From Sphingobacteriales bacterium (lineage in GTDB: Bacteria; Bacteroidota; Bacteroidia; Chitinophagales; Chitinophagaceae): a DNA stretch of 64,000 bases. Of the stretch, positions 1-10,446 are shown piece by piece. Every line of letters begins with the position of its first letter. Position 1 is the first letter of the stretch. The position numbers were made by a program, and so were the translations under genes. The stretch spans positions 1 to 64,000 of the forward strand of contig JACPUV010000041.1 in the NCBI GenBank assembly GCA_016192105.1. Reading direction: 5' to 3'. The notes under the pieces were generated by a model. That model was not told the origin of the DNA. It did not search any database and saw only the letters and a program-made list of their open reading frames with translations.

Positions 1-1
1 C

Positions 2-2104
2 CTGGAACAACTGGACCGCTTTCAGTGCGAGGTCTATACCAAGGGCCAGTTGCGGCTGCGGAACTATCCCAAAAAAATATTGGGGCAGAAAGTGGATTTT
101 GAAGACGGGGATACCAGTAAGAAAAAAATGATCTACCTCTCCGAAACAGTTTCTGTTTATACGGTTGATAAACCCGGTAAAACAAAAGTCGAAGTCATTT
201 CATCCAAAGTCAGCGGCCAAACAGGAGGATATGGACTTGCCGCGCCGGGTTTCTTATCCTTTTATGAGAACAATGTTTCAATCGGGGAAGGACTGAACCC
301 CCGGGGCTTTATTTCTCCTGTGGCAGATAATGCGCTTAATTTCTATAAATATAAATGGGAAGGAAGTTATACGGAAGATGGAAAGGAGATCAGTCATATT
401 AAAGTGACGCCACGCCGGAAATTCGAACCGCTGTTCAGCGGTTATATAGACATCATCGAAGAGGACTGGCAGATTCATTCCCTGAAACTGGAGCTCACCA
501 AATCCTCCCAGATGGAACTGCTGGATACACTGAAGATCGAACAATTGTACCGGCCAGATGAAAAAGGCGCCTTGTATGTGAGCAGCCAGGTTTTTTACCC
601 GGCTTTAAAGTTGCTTGGTTTTGATGTGCACGGCAGTTTTGTAAATATCTATTCCGGGTTTAACAGCAACCCGGAAACCGGCAGGAAGACCTTCAGCAGT
701 ACGGTATTAAAATACACCGACAGTGCCACCAAACGAAGTGACGCCTATTGGGAAAAGACCAGGCCGGTGCCCCTGATGGCCGATGAAATCAGGGATTACC
801 GGAAGAAGGACAGCCTGGAACAGGTCCGGCGCAGTCCGCATTACCAGGATTCGCTCGACCGCAAACGCAATCAGATCGTCCCGGTGAACCTGCTCTTGCT
901 CGGACAATCCTTTTCCCGTTCAAAAAAGAGGAAAACCATTTTTATTCCCCCTGTCATTGAAATGGTGAATTTTCACCCGGCCGAGGGATTGGTAGTTACC
1001 CCTTCATTTACAATCAGCCGGCGGCTGGATACTTTATTACCGGGCAGGAGGACGTTCAGTATTACACCTTCCCTTCGTTATGGCTTTGCCAACAGGCATT
1101 TGAATCCCTGGTTATCGCTCCGGTATTTCTATGGAAAAAAATATGCACAGTCTCTTTATCTCTCCGGGGGACGAAGGGTTTTTCAGTTCAACCCGGAACT
1201 TCCGGTCAGTGACCGCGACAATACCCTGAGTTCACTGATCTTTGAACGGAATATCCGGAAGACCTATGAGGCCGGTTACCTGCGGGGCAGCTATCGTACC
1301 GGGCTGGGCGCAGGACTTACGCTGGTCACCGGCTTTCAGTACCAGGATCGCCGTCCCCTCAACAATGTGACGGGTTATACCTGGCGGAATGCTGATAAAA
1401 GAAGCTATACCCCGAATTACCCTTCCGAACTGGTGACGGAAAATATACTGCCGCACCAGTCATTCCAGGCCGTACTGGGGGTTCTGTGGCAACCCGGTAC
1501 CCGTTATATGGAGTTCCCGGACCGGAAGGTCAGCCTGGGATCGAAATCCCCCTCTTTCGCATTCCGTTATACCGCGGGAATACCAAGGCTTTTCGGTTCA
1601 GACAGCCGTTTCAGCAAATGGAGATTATGGGTGACGGATGAGATCCGTCTGAAATTAAAAGGGCTTTTTCGCTATAGGGTGGGTGCCGGTGGCTTCCTGA
1701 ATAATCGCTCCGTTTTCCTCCCCGATTATAACCACTTTAACGGGAATGAGTCAAGTGTTGCCCAGGAATACCTGAAAAGCTTTCAGTTGCTCCACTTGTA
1801 TCAATACAGTAATACGGATCGGTTTTACACGGAAGCGCATATTGAATACAACCTGAAAGGGTTCCTGACCAATAAACTCCCGCTGATCCGGAACCTGAAC
1901 CTTTACCTGGTTACCGGTGCGAATGGTTTTTACATCAGCCCTGCTAAATACTATTACGAATTTTTTGCCGGCTTTGATAATATCTTCAAACAAATCCGGG
2001 TTGACGTTGTACAATCCTACCAGGTGGGAAAACCCCGGCAATGGGGAATCCGGATCGGGCTGAGCAAACTGCTGTTGCCGGGCGGGCAGGATGACTGGCC
2101 GTAA
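2..2104 (+). CDS. DUF5686-family outer-membrane protein, 5'-truncated by the window edge
   Basis: The reading frame is open from base 2, so the start lies outside the window; the TTG at 50 is simply the first start-like codon and not a real start. The protein resembles the DUF5686 family of Bacteroidota, which typically have a signal peptide and carboxypeptidase-regulatory-like domain (missing here), a central conserved region and a C-terminal beta-barrel of about 400 residues. The visible part has the central region (motif YTKGQLRLRNYPKK just inside the edge) and a C-terminal half rich in alternating aromatic residues, as in outer-membrane strands. The molecular function of the family is unknown. 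It ends with TAA, 180 bases before trhO. Confidence 0.75.
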   Translation: MEQLDRFQCEVYTKGQLRLRNYPKKILGQKVDFEDGDTSKKKMIYLSETVSVYTVDKPGKTKVEVISSKVSGQTGGYGLAAPGFLSFYENNVSIGEGLNPRGFISPVADNALNFYKYKWEGSYTEDGKEISHIKVTPRRKFEPLFSGYIDIIEEDWQIHSLKLELTKSSQMELLDTLKIEQLYRPDEKGALYVSSQVFYPALKLLGFDVHGSFVNIYSGFNSNPETGRKTFSSTVLKYTDSATKRSDAYWEKTRPVPLMADEIRDYRKKDSLEQVRRSPHYQDSLDRKRNQIVPVNLLLLGQSFSRSKKRKTIFIPPVIEMVNFHPAEGLVVTPSFTISRRLDTLLPGRRTFSITPSLRYGFANRHLNPWLSLRYFYGKKYAQSLYLSGGRRVFQFNPELPVSDRDNTLSSLIFERNIRKTYEAGYLRGSYRTGLGAGLTLVTGFQYQDRRPLNNVTGYTWRNADKRSYTPNYPSELVTENILPHQSFQAVLGVLWQPGTRYMEFPDRKVSLGSKSPSFAFRYTAGIPRLFGSDSRFSKWRLWVTDEIRLKLKGLFRYRVGAGGFLNNRSVFLPDYNHFNGNESSVAQEYLKSFQLLHLYQYSNTDRFYTEAHIEYNLKGFLTNKLPLIRNLNLYLVTGANGFYISPAKYYYEFFAGFDNIFKQIRVDVVQSYQVGKPRQWGIRIGLSKLLLPGGQDDWP

Positions 2105-2284
2105 AATGATACGAAGCCGGCCTGCATATAACAGGCCTTCCCGGAATTTTTGTAATTTTGCAGTTGCTGTAAAGCGGACCCGCCTGTTTGGGACTGCTTT
2201 TCAGCTGTGAGATTTGGTTCAGCCTGCAACTGTCCAATTATTTAATAATTATCCCGGACCGCCGGGATTCAGATTTCAACTTTT

Positions 2285-3316
2285 ATGACCTTACGCAACC
2301 TTGTCTCCCGAAAGGAGCTGAAAGAAGCTGTATTGAAGGACCCCACTCCGCGGACGACCCTTTCCTTTTACTGTTATTTCAAAATTGCTGAACCTGCTGT
2401 ATTCCGGGATACCCTGTACCGGGAGATGAAGGCGATCGGCGTATTGGGCCGTATTTATGTGGCCGGCGAAGGAATCAATGCCCAGGTGAGTATGCCCTCG
2501 GAAAAACTGGACACTTTCCGGGATTATTTATATTCCATTGAGCCGCTGAACGGCCTGCGCCTGAATAGCGCGGTGGACGATGACGGCAAGTCCTTTTTTG
2601 TGCTGGATATCAAAGTGCGGAAGAAGATTGTGGCGGACGGCATTGAGGATCCTTCCTTTGATATGGCCAATAAAGGAAAATATGTAAACGCAGAGCAGTT
2701 CAACCAACTCACCGAAGAGGCCGGTACCGTGGTGATTGACATGCGGAATTATTATGAGTACGAGGTCGGGCATTTCCGGAACGCGGTCGAGATACCTTCC
2801 GATACATTCCGGGAACAACTGCCCATGGCGGCGGAAATGATGAAGGATAAAAAAGAGGCTACGATTATTATGTACTGTACCGGCGGCATCCGCTGTGAAA
2901 AGGCTTCCGCCTACATGCTGCACCGGGGGTTTCAGCATGTATTCCACCTGGAGGGAGGGATTATCAACTATGTAAAGCAGGTAAAGGAGAAAGGCCTTCC
3001 CTGTAAATTTATCGGAAAAAATTTTGTATTTGACGAAAGGCTGGGAGAGCGGATCACGCCGGATATTATTGCCCATTGCCACCAGTGCGGCAAACCGGCC
3101 GATACCCATACCAATTGTAAGAACGAGGGTTGCCACCTGCTCTTTATCCAGTGTGAGGAATGTGCCGCTGCTTATCAAGGTTGCTGCAGCCCCGAATGCC
3201 GGGATACGCTGCAACTGCCCGAAGAACGCCGGAAGCAATTACGCAAAGGAGTGGACAAGGGGCGGCATATTTTCAATAAATCAAAACAGCGCCTGCGTCC
3301 CCGGCTGAAAGAATAG
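2285..3316 (+). CDS. trhO: Oxygen-dependent tRNA uridine(34) hydroxylase (rhodanese family)
   Basis: A 343-residue TrhO/YceA-type protein. This family hydroxylates uridine at wobble position 34 of tRNA to 5-hydroxyuridine using O2. An N-terminal acylphosphatase-like domain (about 20-110) precedes a rhodanese domain (about 130-230) with the active-site loop [11 protein letters not shown] and the invariant cysteine. The C-terminal segment is cysteine-rich (CHQCGK, CEEC, CCSPEC), as in the long form of the family, and probably binds zinc. The ATG at 2285 gives the usual N-terminus. A -7-like box (TAATTTTG) lies about 130 bases upstream. The gene is monocistronic and converges with the lactonase gene one base after its stop. 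Confidence 0.93.
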   Translation: MTLRNLVSRKELKEAVLKDPTPRTTLSFYCYFKIAEPAVFRDTLYREMKAIGVLGRIYVAGEGINAQVSMPSEKLDTFRDYLYSIEPLNGLRLNSAVDDDGKSFFVLDIKVRKKIVADGIEDPSFDMANKGKYVNAEQFNQLTEEAGTVVIDMRNYYEYEVGHFRNAVEIPSDTFREQLPMAAEMMKDKKEATIIMYCTGGIRCEKASAYMLHRGFQHVFHLEGGIINYVKQVKEKGLPCKFIGKNFVFDERLGERITPDIIAHCHQCGKPADTHTNCKNEGCHLLFIQCEECAAAYQGCCSPECRDTLQLPEERRKQLRKGVDKGRHIFNKSKQRLRPRLKE

Positions 3317-3317
3317 A

Positions 3318-4436
3318 TCAGTTTGCCGGGATCCATTTGAGACAAACCGGTTTTCCCAGCGGGATCCGATTGCCGGTGTCTTTCAGTAAACCCGTTTGCT
3401 CATTGCGTTCAAAGATGACGATCTCATCGCTCTGCTGGTTTCCCACCAGCAGGAATTTGCCGGTCGGGTCAATGGAAAAATTCCTCGGCCCCTTGCCCAG
3501 GGTGGACTGGTGTCCCACCAGGGACAGTTTCCCTTTTTTATGGATGGAATAGATAGCAAGGGTATTCGATACACTCCGGTTGGAGGCATATAAAAACTTA
3601 CCATCTGCGCTGATATGGATATCCGCGCTGCCGGCAAAACTGCTGTCGCCGGCCGGCAGGGTGGAGATACGCTGGAAAGGTTTCAGCCTTCCTTTTCTGT
3701 ACTTGTACGCCACAACCGTACCACTGAGTTCCTCGACCAGGTAACCATACTTCTGGCTGGGATGAAAAGTAAAATGCCGCGGGCCGGCGCCGGGTTCCGA
3801 AGCGGCAAAAGGCTGCCGGCCGGTTGTTAATTTACCCGTGGATGCATCAAACCGGTAGATCATCAGTTTGTCTATACCCAGGTCGGGAACCAGCAGCCAT
3901 TGATTATCGGGAGCCATCAGGGTGCAATGCACATGCGGACTTTGCTGCCGTTGCGGGTTTAACCCCGACCCCCGGTGCTGTATGACCGAAGCAGCGGGGG
4001 AGAGACCACCATTGTTTTCAACAGGCAATACGGCCAGGCTGCCGCTGCTGTAATTACCGGCAAAAACCCATTTACCGGTTTTATCCGTCTCCACATAGCA
4101 GGGATGATCGCCCCCGGTGAATTGCCGGTTCAGGAAGGTCAGTTCACCCGAGGTTTTGTTAAATTCAAAGGCGGCCACTTCGCCTCCGTTGCCCTCTTTC
4201 GCGTTTTCAAGTACGGCGTAAACATAGGGCCGGGCGGGTGACAAGGCCAGGAAAGAAGGGTTGCTTATTTTGCTATGACTGACGGGCGCCGCCGTTCCGC
4301 TCCGGCTGCTGAAGCGGTACACATAGATGCCTTCGCTTTTCGGGGAATCATAAGTGCCAACGAGCAGATAAAAGTCCTGGGCCAGGGCGCCACCGCTTGC
4401 TAATAAAAATAAAAAACACAGGAAACGCATCCGCAT
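3318..4436 (-). CDS. Exported lactonase-family beta-propeller protein (6-phosphogluconolactonase-like)
   Basis: A 372-residue protein with a clear signal peptide (RFLCFLFLLASGGALA, cleavage before Q20), so it acts in the periplasm or beyond. The rest is a seven-bladed propeller of the lactonase family (YbhE/Pgl-like), with typical motifs such as GTYDSPKSEGIYVYRF, GAGPRHFTFHP and GKGPRNFSIDPTGKFLL. Cytoplasmic relatives hydrolyse 6-phosphogluconolactone, but exported Bacteroidota members are of unproven substrate, so no gene symbol is given. The gene converges with trhO and is divergent from the small lipoprotein gene at 4571. The first two methionines (4436, 4430) are equally plausible starts. 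Confidence 0.85.
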   Translation of the reverse strand: MRMRFLCFLFLLASGGALAQDFYLLVGTYDSPKSEGIYVYRFSSRSGTAAPVSHSKISNPSFLALSPARPYVYAVLENAKEGNGGEVAAFEFNKTSGELTFLNRQFTGGDHPCYVETDKTGKWVFAGNYSSGSLAVLPVENNGGLSPAASVIQHRGSGLNPQRQQSPHVHCTLMAPDNQWLLVPDLGIDKLMIYRFDASTGKLTTGRQPFAASEPGAGPRHFTFHPSQKYGYLVEELSGTVVAYKYRKGRLKPFQRISTLPAGDSSFAGSADIHISADGKFLYASNRSVSNTLAIYSIHKKGKLSLVGHQSTLGKGPRNFSIDPTGKFLLVGNQQSDEIVIFERNEQTGLLKDTGNRIPLGKPVCLKWIPAN

Positions 4437-4570
4437 ATCGTTATCATTTGCCGGTGAATTTCAGCCAAACTTTTCACTTTAACAAACGGTTATCAATCTT
4501 CTTTCAGTCTGGCACAGTCTTATCATTACATCGGTTGAACGCAAATTATTCATCCTTAAAATCAACAACC

Positions 4571-4990
4571 ATGAAAAGAATTTTTACACTGTCCGTTTCG
4601 TTTTTACTCACCGTCGTTTTATTCACCGGCTGTATCCGGGAGTCTTTTCCCAATAACAACGAAGATTACTGGTTGTCCAAAGAAATGGGGGAAGTGGTGT
4701 ACAGCGACGCGTATTGTAATTACTATGTGGTGGAAACCTATAACGGATACACGATTGTCCGGGCCTATGGCAGTTACAAGCCCTATGAGGGCAGCATTGT
4801 GTACGGCAACTTCAGCAGCACCGGCACCCGTGATATGTATAACCGTTCTTCCGGGATCGTTTTTACGGGTACGGTAACCGACTACTGGATGAGTTACACC
4901 GATGCGCAGTATGCACTGGATTATTATTGTCCTGCCTATGGCAAGGGAACCATCCGGGAATTTAAAAAATCAACCGTGATCAAAAAATAG
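4571..4990 (+). CDS. Small lipoprotein of unknown function
   Basis: A 139-residue protein. The open frame begins earlier (4397), but the ATG at 4571 is the likely start because it opens a textbook lipoprotein signal (MKRIFTLSVSFLLTV then LFTGC, lipidated Cys about residue 21). The mature part is rich in Tyr, Ser and Asn, with YCNYYVVETYNGYTIVRAYG and GNFSSTGTRDMYNRSSG, and probably folds as a small beta-sheet domain. I do not recognise the family. It is divergent from the lactonase gene and converges with purC. Confidence 0.7.
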   Translation: MKRIFTLSVSFLLTVVLFTGCIRESFPNNNEDYWLSKEMGEVVYSDAYCNYYVVETYNGYTIVRAYGSYKPYEGSIVYGNFSSTGTRDMYNRSSGIVFTGTVTDYWMSYTDAQYALDYYCPAYGKGTIREFKKSTVIKK

Positions 4991-5040
4991 ACGGGTAACT
5001 GACGGGTATAAAAGGGGGCGGGATGAGGATCCTGTTCCCT

Positions 5041-5970
5041 TTAATTTTTCAACAAGTCCAGGGCTTTTACAACCCTCGAATACACTTCGTTCTCCGGCAG
5101 GTCCTCGGGGTGAAAAGCGGAGCCGGTTAGTTTTTCGTAGAGTTCAATGTATCGTTTTGAAATGGTATCAACCCATTCATCCTCCATCACCGGGACAGTT
5201 TGTCCTTCCTTCCCCATAAAATCATTTGCGATCAGCCATTCCCTTACAAATTCCTTGCTCAGTTGTTTCTGCCGTTCTCCTTTTGCCTGTCTTTCTTCAA
5301 ACCCGTCCGCATAAAAATACCGGGAGCTGTCGGGGGTGTGGATTTCATCCATCAGGCAGATCGTATCACCGTCTTTGCCGAATTCATATTTGGTGTCCAC
5401 CAGGATTAGTCCTTGCCGGGCAGCCAGTTCACGGCCACGGGCAAAAAGCCGGAGGGTATAGTCTTCAAGTACCTTCCATTCAGCCGCTGTGGCCAGCCCC
5501 TGCGCGATGATCTGTTCCCGGCTGATATCCTCATCATGTCCTTCAGCCGCCTTGGTGCTGGGTGTGATGATGGGACGGGGGAAATAATCATTTTCTTTCA
5601 TTCCTCCCGGCAAAGCTACCCCGCAAAGTTCCTTTTTCCCGGAGGCGTATGTGCGCCAGGCATGACCTGTGAGGTTGCCCCTGACGACCATCTCAATCCG
5701 GAAAGGATCACATTTTTTGCCAATAGAAACATGAGGAGCCGGAACTGTGCGCAGCCAGTTGGGACAGATATCCCGGGTAGCATTCAGCATATAGGCGGCT
5801 ATCTGATTCAGCACCTGCCCCTTATAGGGAATAGGACGGGGCAGCACCACATCGAATGCGGAAATACGATCAGAAGCAACCATTACGAGCCAGTCGCCGG
5901 AAATACTATAAACATCCCTGACTTTGCCTTTGTAAAAACCGGTCTGTTCCGGGAACGAAAAAACTGCCAT
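5041..5970 (-). CDS. purC: Phosphoribosylaminoimidazole-succinocarboxamide synthase
   Basis: SAICAR synthetase, 309 residues, catalysing ATP-dependent ligation of aspartate to CAIR in de novo purine synthesis. Family motifs are visible: GKVRDVYSI and [12 protein letters not shown] near the N-terminus (ATP and substrate loops), [21 protein letters not shown] and [12 protein letters not shown]. The length matches the long form of the enzyme common in Bacteroidota and fungi. The gene stands alone here. The other purine gene in the window, purM, is 10 kb away on the other strand, so no pur operon is seen. Confidence 0.97.
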   Translation of the reverse strand: MAVFSFPEQTGFYKGKVRDVYSISGDWLVMVASDRISAFDVVLPRPIPYKGQVLNQIAAYMLNATRDICPNWLRTVPAPHVSIGKKCDPFRIEMVVRGNLTGHAWRTYASGKKELCGVALPGGMKENDYFPRPIITPSTKAAEGHDEDISREQIIAQGLATAAEWKVLEDYTLRLFARGRELAARQGLILVDTKYEFGKDGDTICLMDEIHTPDSSRYFYADGFEERQAKGERQKQLSKEFVREWLIANDFMGKEGQTVPVMEDEWVDTISKRYIELYEKLTGSAFHPEDLPENEVYSRVVKALDLLKN

Positions 5971-6167
5971 ATTTCGAAAGTATGAAGCCCTGCAAAACCC
6001 ACCAATGAGGGTTGTGCGAAGATTTTAACAATTTATCCCTCTCAGGGACTATTTTTGAGAATTGTTTTTCGGGGGCCAGGCGGGCTTTCCCCTTAAAAAT
6101 TAAATTTTTAGATAAACTTTACAATGCTTATTTTTCCGCCAAATTCCAAAACCAAAATTTCCCTATT

Positions 6168-9125
6168 ATGAGAAAAAGCTACCGCTATTTAGCTTCCTCG
6201 CTGATGGCTGTTTTGTTTTCGATTGCCGCTTATGCTCAGACGGTTACTGTTTCTGGTACTGTCCGCAACAGCTCATCAAAAGAAACTGTGCCGGCTGTTT
6301 CTGTTTCAGTAAAAGGCACCACCAGGGGTACCTATACCAATTCAGAAGGTGAGTTCAGTCTCAACGTTCCCAAATTACCCGTTGTACTCGTTTTTAGCTC
6401 AATTGGTTACGAAGACCAGGAAATAACTGTTTCTGATGCTTCCAAGCCAGTCAGCATTGAATTTAAAGTAAGTACTGCTTTAGGTCAGGAAGTAGTGGTA
6501 TCTGCCACCCGCACACCGACCCGGTTACTGGAATCCCCGGTTACTGTGGAGAGAATGAGCAGCGCTGTACTGCGCAACACAGCGGCTCCCAACTATTACG
6601 AAGCGATCGGTAACCTGAAGGGGGTGGATGTACACACGGCCAGTCTTACCTTCCGCACCATCACCACCCGTGGTTTTGTGAGCAGTGGTAATACCCGGGT
6701 AAACCAGCTGATCGATGGGATGGATAACCAGGCCCCCGGTCTGAATTTCGCGGTGGGCAGCGTGATCGGGCCCTCCGACCTCGACGTGGACAATGTGGAA
6801 GTACTTTCCGGTGCTTCTTCGGCTTTATATGGCTCTGGTGGTATGAACGGTACCGTACTGATCACCACCAAGAACCCGTTCAAATACCAGGGACTCAGCT
6901 ATAATATCAAACAGGGAATGATGCATGTTGACAGCAAACAGCGTGGTACAGCCCCGTTTTATGACTGGTCATTCCGCTGGGCGAAAGCCTACAAAAACAA
7001 ACTGGGCATCAAACTCGCTGCACAACTGGTGAAGGGTGCTGACTGGGAAGCAGAAGACTACCGCAACAAGCAGCAGATCGGTATTCTCAGTAAAGTGGTG
7101 GGTGGTAACCGCCTGAACGATCCCAATTTCAATGGGATTAACATGTACGGGGATGAAACCAGTGCGGATATGGCCGGTTTCTCTTATTTCGTACAGGACC
7201 AGACAAGGAGAAGCATCCTGTCTGCTACCGGCGGTGCTTTTGATGTGGTCAATGCGGCCAATGCCTACTTTGGTGTTCCTGGTAATCCCTTATTCCCCGG
7301 TGCGATCGGGATGAACCCTTATCCGACCAATGCGCAGATCGGCGCCTTTATCGGCGGACTTGCCTTCCTGGGACCAAACGGCCAGACTGCCGTTCAGAAC
7401 ATGATGCCATTTTATATCGGAATGAACCGGGGTTATTTCAATAAGGCCAGTGTGTCCAGAACCGGTTATGCGGAACAGGACCTGGTGGATTACAACACCA
7501 TCAATGTGAAATTCACAGCCGGGATCCATTACAAACTTTCCGAAAAACTGGAAGCTTCCTTCAATACTTATTTTGGAACCGGCACCACCGTTTATACAGG
7601 GGCTGACCGTTATTCCCTGCGCAACCTGAAAATGGCGCAGCATAAATTTGAACTGAAACATAAAAACTGGTTTGTCCGCGGATACACTACCCAGGAAAAT
7701 GCCGGTGATTCCTATAATTCAACTGCGCTCGGCGCCTTCCTGAATGAGACCTACAGGGCCAGTTCATCCTGGTTCCCCCTCTATATCGGTACCTTCTCTG
7801 AAGGAAGGAGACTGAACGGACCGGCTGCCAGTGATTTTACCCTGCATTCAGCTGCCCGTGCGGCTGCGGATGCCGGCCGCCTGAATCCGGGAACCGCTGC
7901 CTTTGATTCGGCCGTACGCAAACTCAAAAGCACCCCGATCCGCAAGGGCGGCGCCTTATTCCTTGATAAATCCGACCTGTATGCTGCAGAAGGCCAGTTC
8001 AACCTTTCTGATATGATCGGTTTTTCTGACAAACTGGAGATTATGCTGGGTACGGGCTGGAAGCAATGGGCGATGAACTCCCAGGGTACCATCTTTGCCG
8101 ATACATCTCAAACCATCCGGGTAAATGAATATGGCGGTTATCTTCAACTGAAGAAGAAACTCATCGGCGATGCGCTGACCCTGACGGCCTCCGGTCGTTA
8201 TGATAAGCAAACCAATTTTGACGGCAAATTCACACCCCGTGTTTCTGCTGTGATCAAAGTGGCCAGGGAAAACTTCCTGCGCCTGTCATACCAGACGGCT
8301 TATCGCTTCCCGACCAACCAGAATCAGTATATCAGCCTGGTAACCGGTTCAGGAGTACTGATGGGCTGCCTGCCGGAATTCCAGACTTATTACAAACTGA
8401 ATTCCACACTGCCTGGTTATAACGCTGCCAGTGTGCTGGCTTACCGTTCAGGTACGCTTGCTGACTCCTCCAGGCTGGTCAGGGCGGAGTATAAGAATGT
8501 AAAGCCCGAGACCGTAAAATCGTATGAAGTCGGTTATAAGGGGATCATTGGTAAAAAACTGATGATCGATGGCTATGTATATTACAGCCAGTACCAGGAT
8601 TTCCTGGTCAGCACTGCCGTTGTACAGTCCAGGGCCGGTAACAAATATGAATTGTATTCTCCCTTCAGCAGCACCAACGTTTCTTATGTACAGAACTCTT
8701 CTGATAAAGTAAAATCAATCGGATGGGGTATCGGGCTGGAATACCAGCTGGTGAAGAAATATGTGCTGTACGGGAACGTATTCTCCGATCAGCTGAAAGA
8801 CGTGGATCCCAGCGTGGTGACTTTCTTCAATGCGCCGAAATACCGGTTCAATATCGGTTTGCGTAATGAGAATGTCTGCCATAATATCGGGTTCAATGTG
8901 ATTTACAAATGGCAGGATGATAACTACTACGAAGGCACTTTCGTAAGTGGTACCCTTCCCCATTTTGGCTGGCTGGATGCACAGGTTTCTTATCGCCCCG
9001 CTGGTACCAAGAGTATCTTCCGGGCAGGGGGTACAAATATCGGTAACCACTATGCGAGAACCGGTTTTGGCAGCCCGTCTGTAGGTGGTCTCTACTACAT
9101 CAGCTATGGGTACAACCTGTTTTAA
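6168..9125 (+). CDS. TonB-dependent receptor with N-terminal carboxypeptidase-regulatory domain
   Basis: A 985-residue outer-membrane receptor. The ATG at 6168 opens a signal peptide (RKSYRYLASSLMAVLFSIAAYAQ); the 52 codons upstream in frame do not look coding. Residues about 24-105 form a CarboxypepD-regulatory-like domain, about 115-235 the plug (VVVSATRTPTRLLESPVTVE, GASSALYGSGGMNGTVLITT), and the rest a 22-strand barrel ending in the aromatic YNLF. Such receptors import large ligands using TonB energy. No SusD partner or other import gene is adjacent, so the substrate cannot be inferred. A strong terminator follows at 9157. Confidence 0.9.
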   Translation: MRKSYRYLASSLMAVLFSIAAYAQTVTVSGTVRNSSSKETVPAVSVSVKGTTRGTYTNSEGEFSLNVPKLPVVLVFSSIGYEDQEITVSDASKPVSIEFKVSTALGQEVVVSATRTPTRLLESPVTVERMSSAVLRNTAAPNYYEAIGNLKGVDVHTASLTFRTITTRGFVSSGNTRVNQLIDGMDNQAPGLNFAVGSVIGPSDLDVDNVEVLSGASSALYGSGGMNGTVLITTKNPFKYQGLSYNIKQGMMHVDSKQRGTAPFYDWSFRWAKAYKNKLGIKLAAQLVKGADWEAEDYRNKQQIGILSKVVGGNRLNDPNFNGINMYGDETSADMAGFSYFVQDQTRRSILSATGGAFDVVNAANAYFGVPGNPLFPGAIGMNPYPTNAQIGAFIGGLAFLGPNGQTAVQNMMPFYIGMNRGYFNKASVSRTGYAEQDLVDYNTINVKFTAGIHYKLSEKLEASFNTYFGTGTTVYTGADRYSLRNLKMAQHKFELKHKNWFVRGYTTQENAGDSYNSTALGAFLNETYRASSSWFPLYIGTFSEGRRLNGPAASDFTLHSAARAAADAGRLNPGTAAFDSAVRKLKSTPIRKGGALFLDKSDLYAAEGQFNLSDMIGFSDKLEIMLGTGWKQWAMNSQGTIFADTSQTIRVNEYGGYLQLKKKLIGDALTLTASGRYDKQTNFDGKFTPRVSAVIKVARENFLRLSYQTAYRFPTNQNQYISLVTGSGVLMGCLPEFQTYYKLNSTLPGYNAASVLAYRSGTLADSSRLVRAEYKNVKPETVKSYEVGYKGIIGKKLMIDGYVYYSQYQDFLVSTAVVQSRAGNKYELYSPFSSTNVSYVQNSSDKVKSIGWGIGLEYQLVKKYVLYGNVFSDQLKDVDPSVVTFFNAPKYRFNIGLRNENVCHNIGFNVIYKWQDDNYYEGTFVSGTLPHFGWLDAQVSYRPAGTKSIFRAGGTNIGNHYARTGFGSPSVGGLYYISYGYNLF

Positions 9126-9156
9126 TCAGTGAAAATAATTGGGTTTTAAGTACAAG

Positions 9157-9182
9157 GTCCCGCTCAGGCGGGACTTTTTTTA
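9157..9182 (+). terminator. Rho-independent terminator after the TonB receptor
   Basis: A 7-bp perfect stem (GTCCCGC/GCGGGAC) with TCAG loop is followed by a run of seven T, 32 bases after the receptor stop codon. Confidence 0.85.
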
Positions 9183-9346
9183 TGCCCCGGCCGGGTGTAA
9201 GTGCATTTGTGCGGGAGCCTGTTTAAATGAGAGCAAGCTGATTCAGCCTGTTCCGGGAGCGCAGCATTAAAGTCCGGTCAGCAGCAGTTGGGTTGCACGG
9301 GTGGCACCGGGTCTGGAAAGCGGGGTGCTTGTTTACGGCTATCTCA

Positions 9347-9459
9347 AAAAGCGCTATAAAGTAGTAGCCGGTAAGACGGGAGGTATTGGTTCCCACTCAC
9401 TATTTACTTACCGTCTTACCGCCTTCCCGGCAAAAATACTTTTGAGAGGACTTCTAGTA
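9347..9459. repeat. MITE-like palindromic element, copy 1
   Basis: About 113 bp, matching 28518-28627 over almost its whole length. The ends are inverted (TATCTCAAAA near 9350, TTTTGAGA near 9440), and an inner inverted pair GGTAAGACGG/CCGTCTTACC lies at about 9370 and 9411. There is no coding capacity. It lies in the gap between convergent genes, and its right end touches the stop region of the coiled-coil gene at 9454. The rest of 9183-9346 shows no gene. Confidence 0.75.
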
Positions 9460-10380
9460 AAGGTTCTTTCCGGTTTGCCCGATCATATACCCTTTGTGGT
9501 ATAGTTGCAATACATAGTTGCCGGGCTGGTAGGCATCTGCATTGATCGCGAAAGTCAGGTGTTTGGCTTCTCCTTTCGCATATTCAAACCGGACTTTACG
9601 GGTATAACTCCTCCGGTCGCCACTGTGGGTGGTCATGGGTGTGGCGGATTCCCATACATCGGGGGTCAGTACTTTTCCATCGGGCTGGGTGATGATGATA
9701 AAAACTTCTGTCCCTTCATAATCATACACATTGTTTTGCACCGTAAATGAGATCACCAGTTTGCTTGTTTTTTTAGCCTGGCTGGTTTCAATCTCTTTAT
9801 CATTTTTCAGGGTTACGGGTGACAGCCGGATCTCAGATGCCACAAAAAGAGAGGCGAGGTTCATTTTTTCAGAAAGAACCCTGTTTTCATCCCCCAGTTT
9901 TTTCATGTTCTCCTGCAACCCGCTGATCTCTCCGTTCAGTTGGGTCATCCGCTCCGCCAGTTTTTGCTTTTCCTCCTCCATATTCAGTTTTTCCCCCTTC
10001 ATTTCTTCCACCAGCCCCTGCAGTTCATTTATCTTTTTCCGGGCCAGCAGCAGGTCGGACTGGCTGGCGCCCCTGTTTTTCAGGATGGAATTGATCTCAT
10101 TCCGGAGCCGGTTGATCTCCCCCAGTTTGAGTTGTAAGGCGGATTTCAGGGAATCCGCCCCGCTGCGGGTGGAATCCAGTTCCTGGTCAAGGGACCGGAG
10201 GGAGCGGGTATATAATTTTTGAAGGGAATCCTGTACCGCTTCGGCCACGGCCGTAGAGTCCTTAATAAATACTTCCTTGCGCCGGCTGCTGTATTGTGTT
10301 TTATCATAGAGGTGATAAACCCAGGTGCCTGTCAGTCCCACGGAAAGCATTACCAATAAGAGGGTCTTTGTATCCTTCAT
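9454..10380 (-). CDS. Membrane-anchored coiled-coil protein, paralogue of the 11757 gene
   Basis: 308 residues: an N-terminal membrane anchor (TLLLVMLSVGLTGTWVYHLY), a coiled coil from about 45 to 175 (repeated Leu, Glu, Lys heptads such as SLKSALQLKLGEINRLRNEI), then a beta-rich C-terminal domain of about 120 residues. The same three-part plan, the GTWxYxLxDK motif after the anchor, and the C-terminal pattern (TQPDGKVLTPDVWES, YQPGNYVLQLYHKGYMIGQ) recur in the protein encoded at 11757-12725, so the two are paralogues. It follows the Ppx-like gene by 66 bases on the same strand and is probably co-transcribed with it. The orientation is likely periplasmic. Function is unknown. Confidence 0.75.
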   Translation of the reverse strand: MKDTKTLLLVMLSVGLTGTWVYHLYDKTQYSSRRKEVFIKDSTAVAEAVQDSLQKLYTRSLRSLDQELDSTRSGADSLKSALQLKLGEINRLRNEINSILKNRGASQSDLLLARKKINELQGLVEEMKGEKLNMEEEKQKLAERMTQLNGEISGLQENMKKLGDENRVLSEKMNLASLFVASEIRLSPVTLKNDKEIETSQAKKTSKLVISFTVQNNVYDYEGTEVFIIITQPDGKVLTPDVWESATPMTTHSGDRRSYTRKVRFEYAKGEAKHLTFAINADAYQPGNYVLQLYHKGYMIGQTGKNLY

Positions 10381-10446
10381 AGGAACATTTGATTTGCAGC
10401 CCTGTTATTTTTGACAGGAGCCGTTTCCCATTGCACAGTTTACAGA

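Noticed and set aside
2528..3238. Long antisense ORF inside trhO (236 codons)
   Set aside because: It is a shadow of the trhO coding sequence with no domain of its own; similar long shadows lie opposite fbaB, thrA, sdhA and the kinase-like gene.
9457..9750. Small ORFs on the plus strand opposite the coiled-coil gene
   Set aside because: Antisense shadows; the minus-strand frame has signal anchor, coiled coil and a paralogue.
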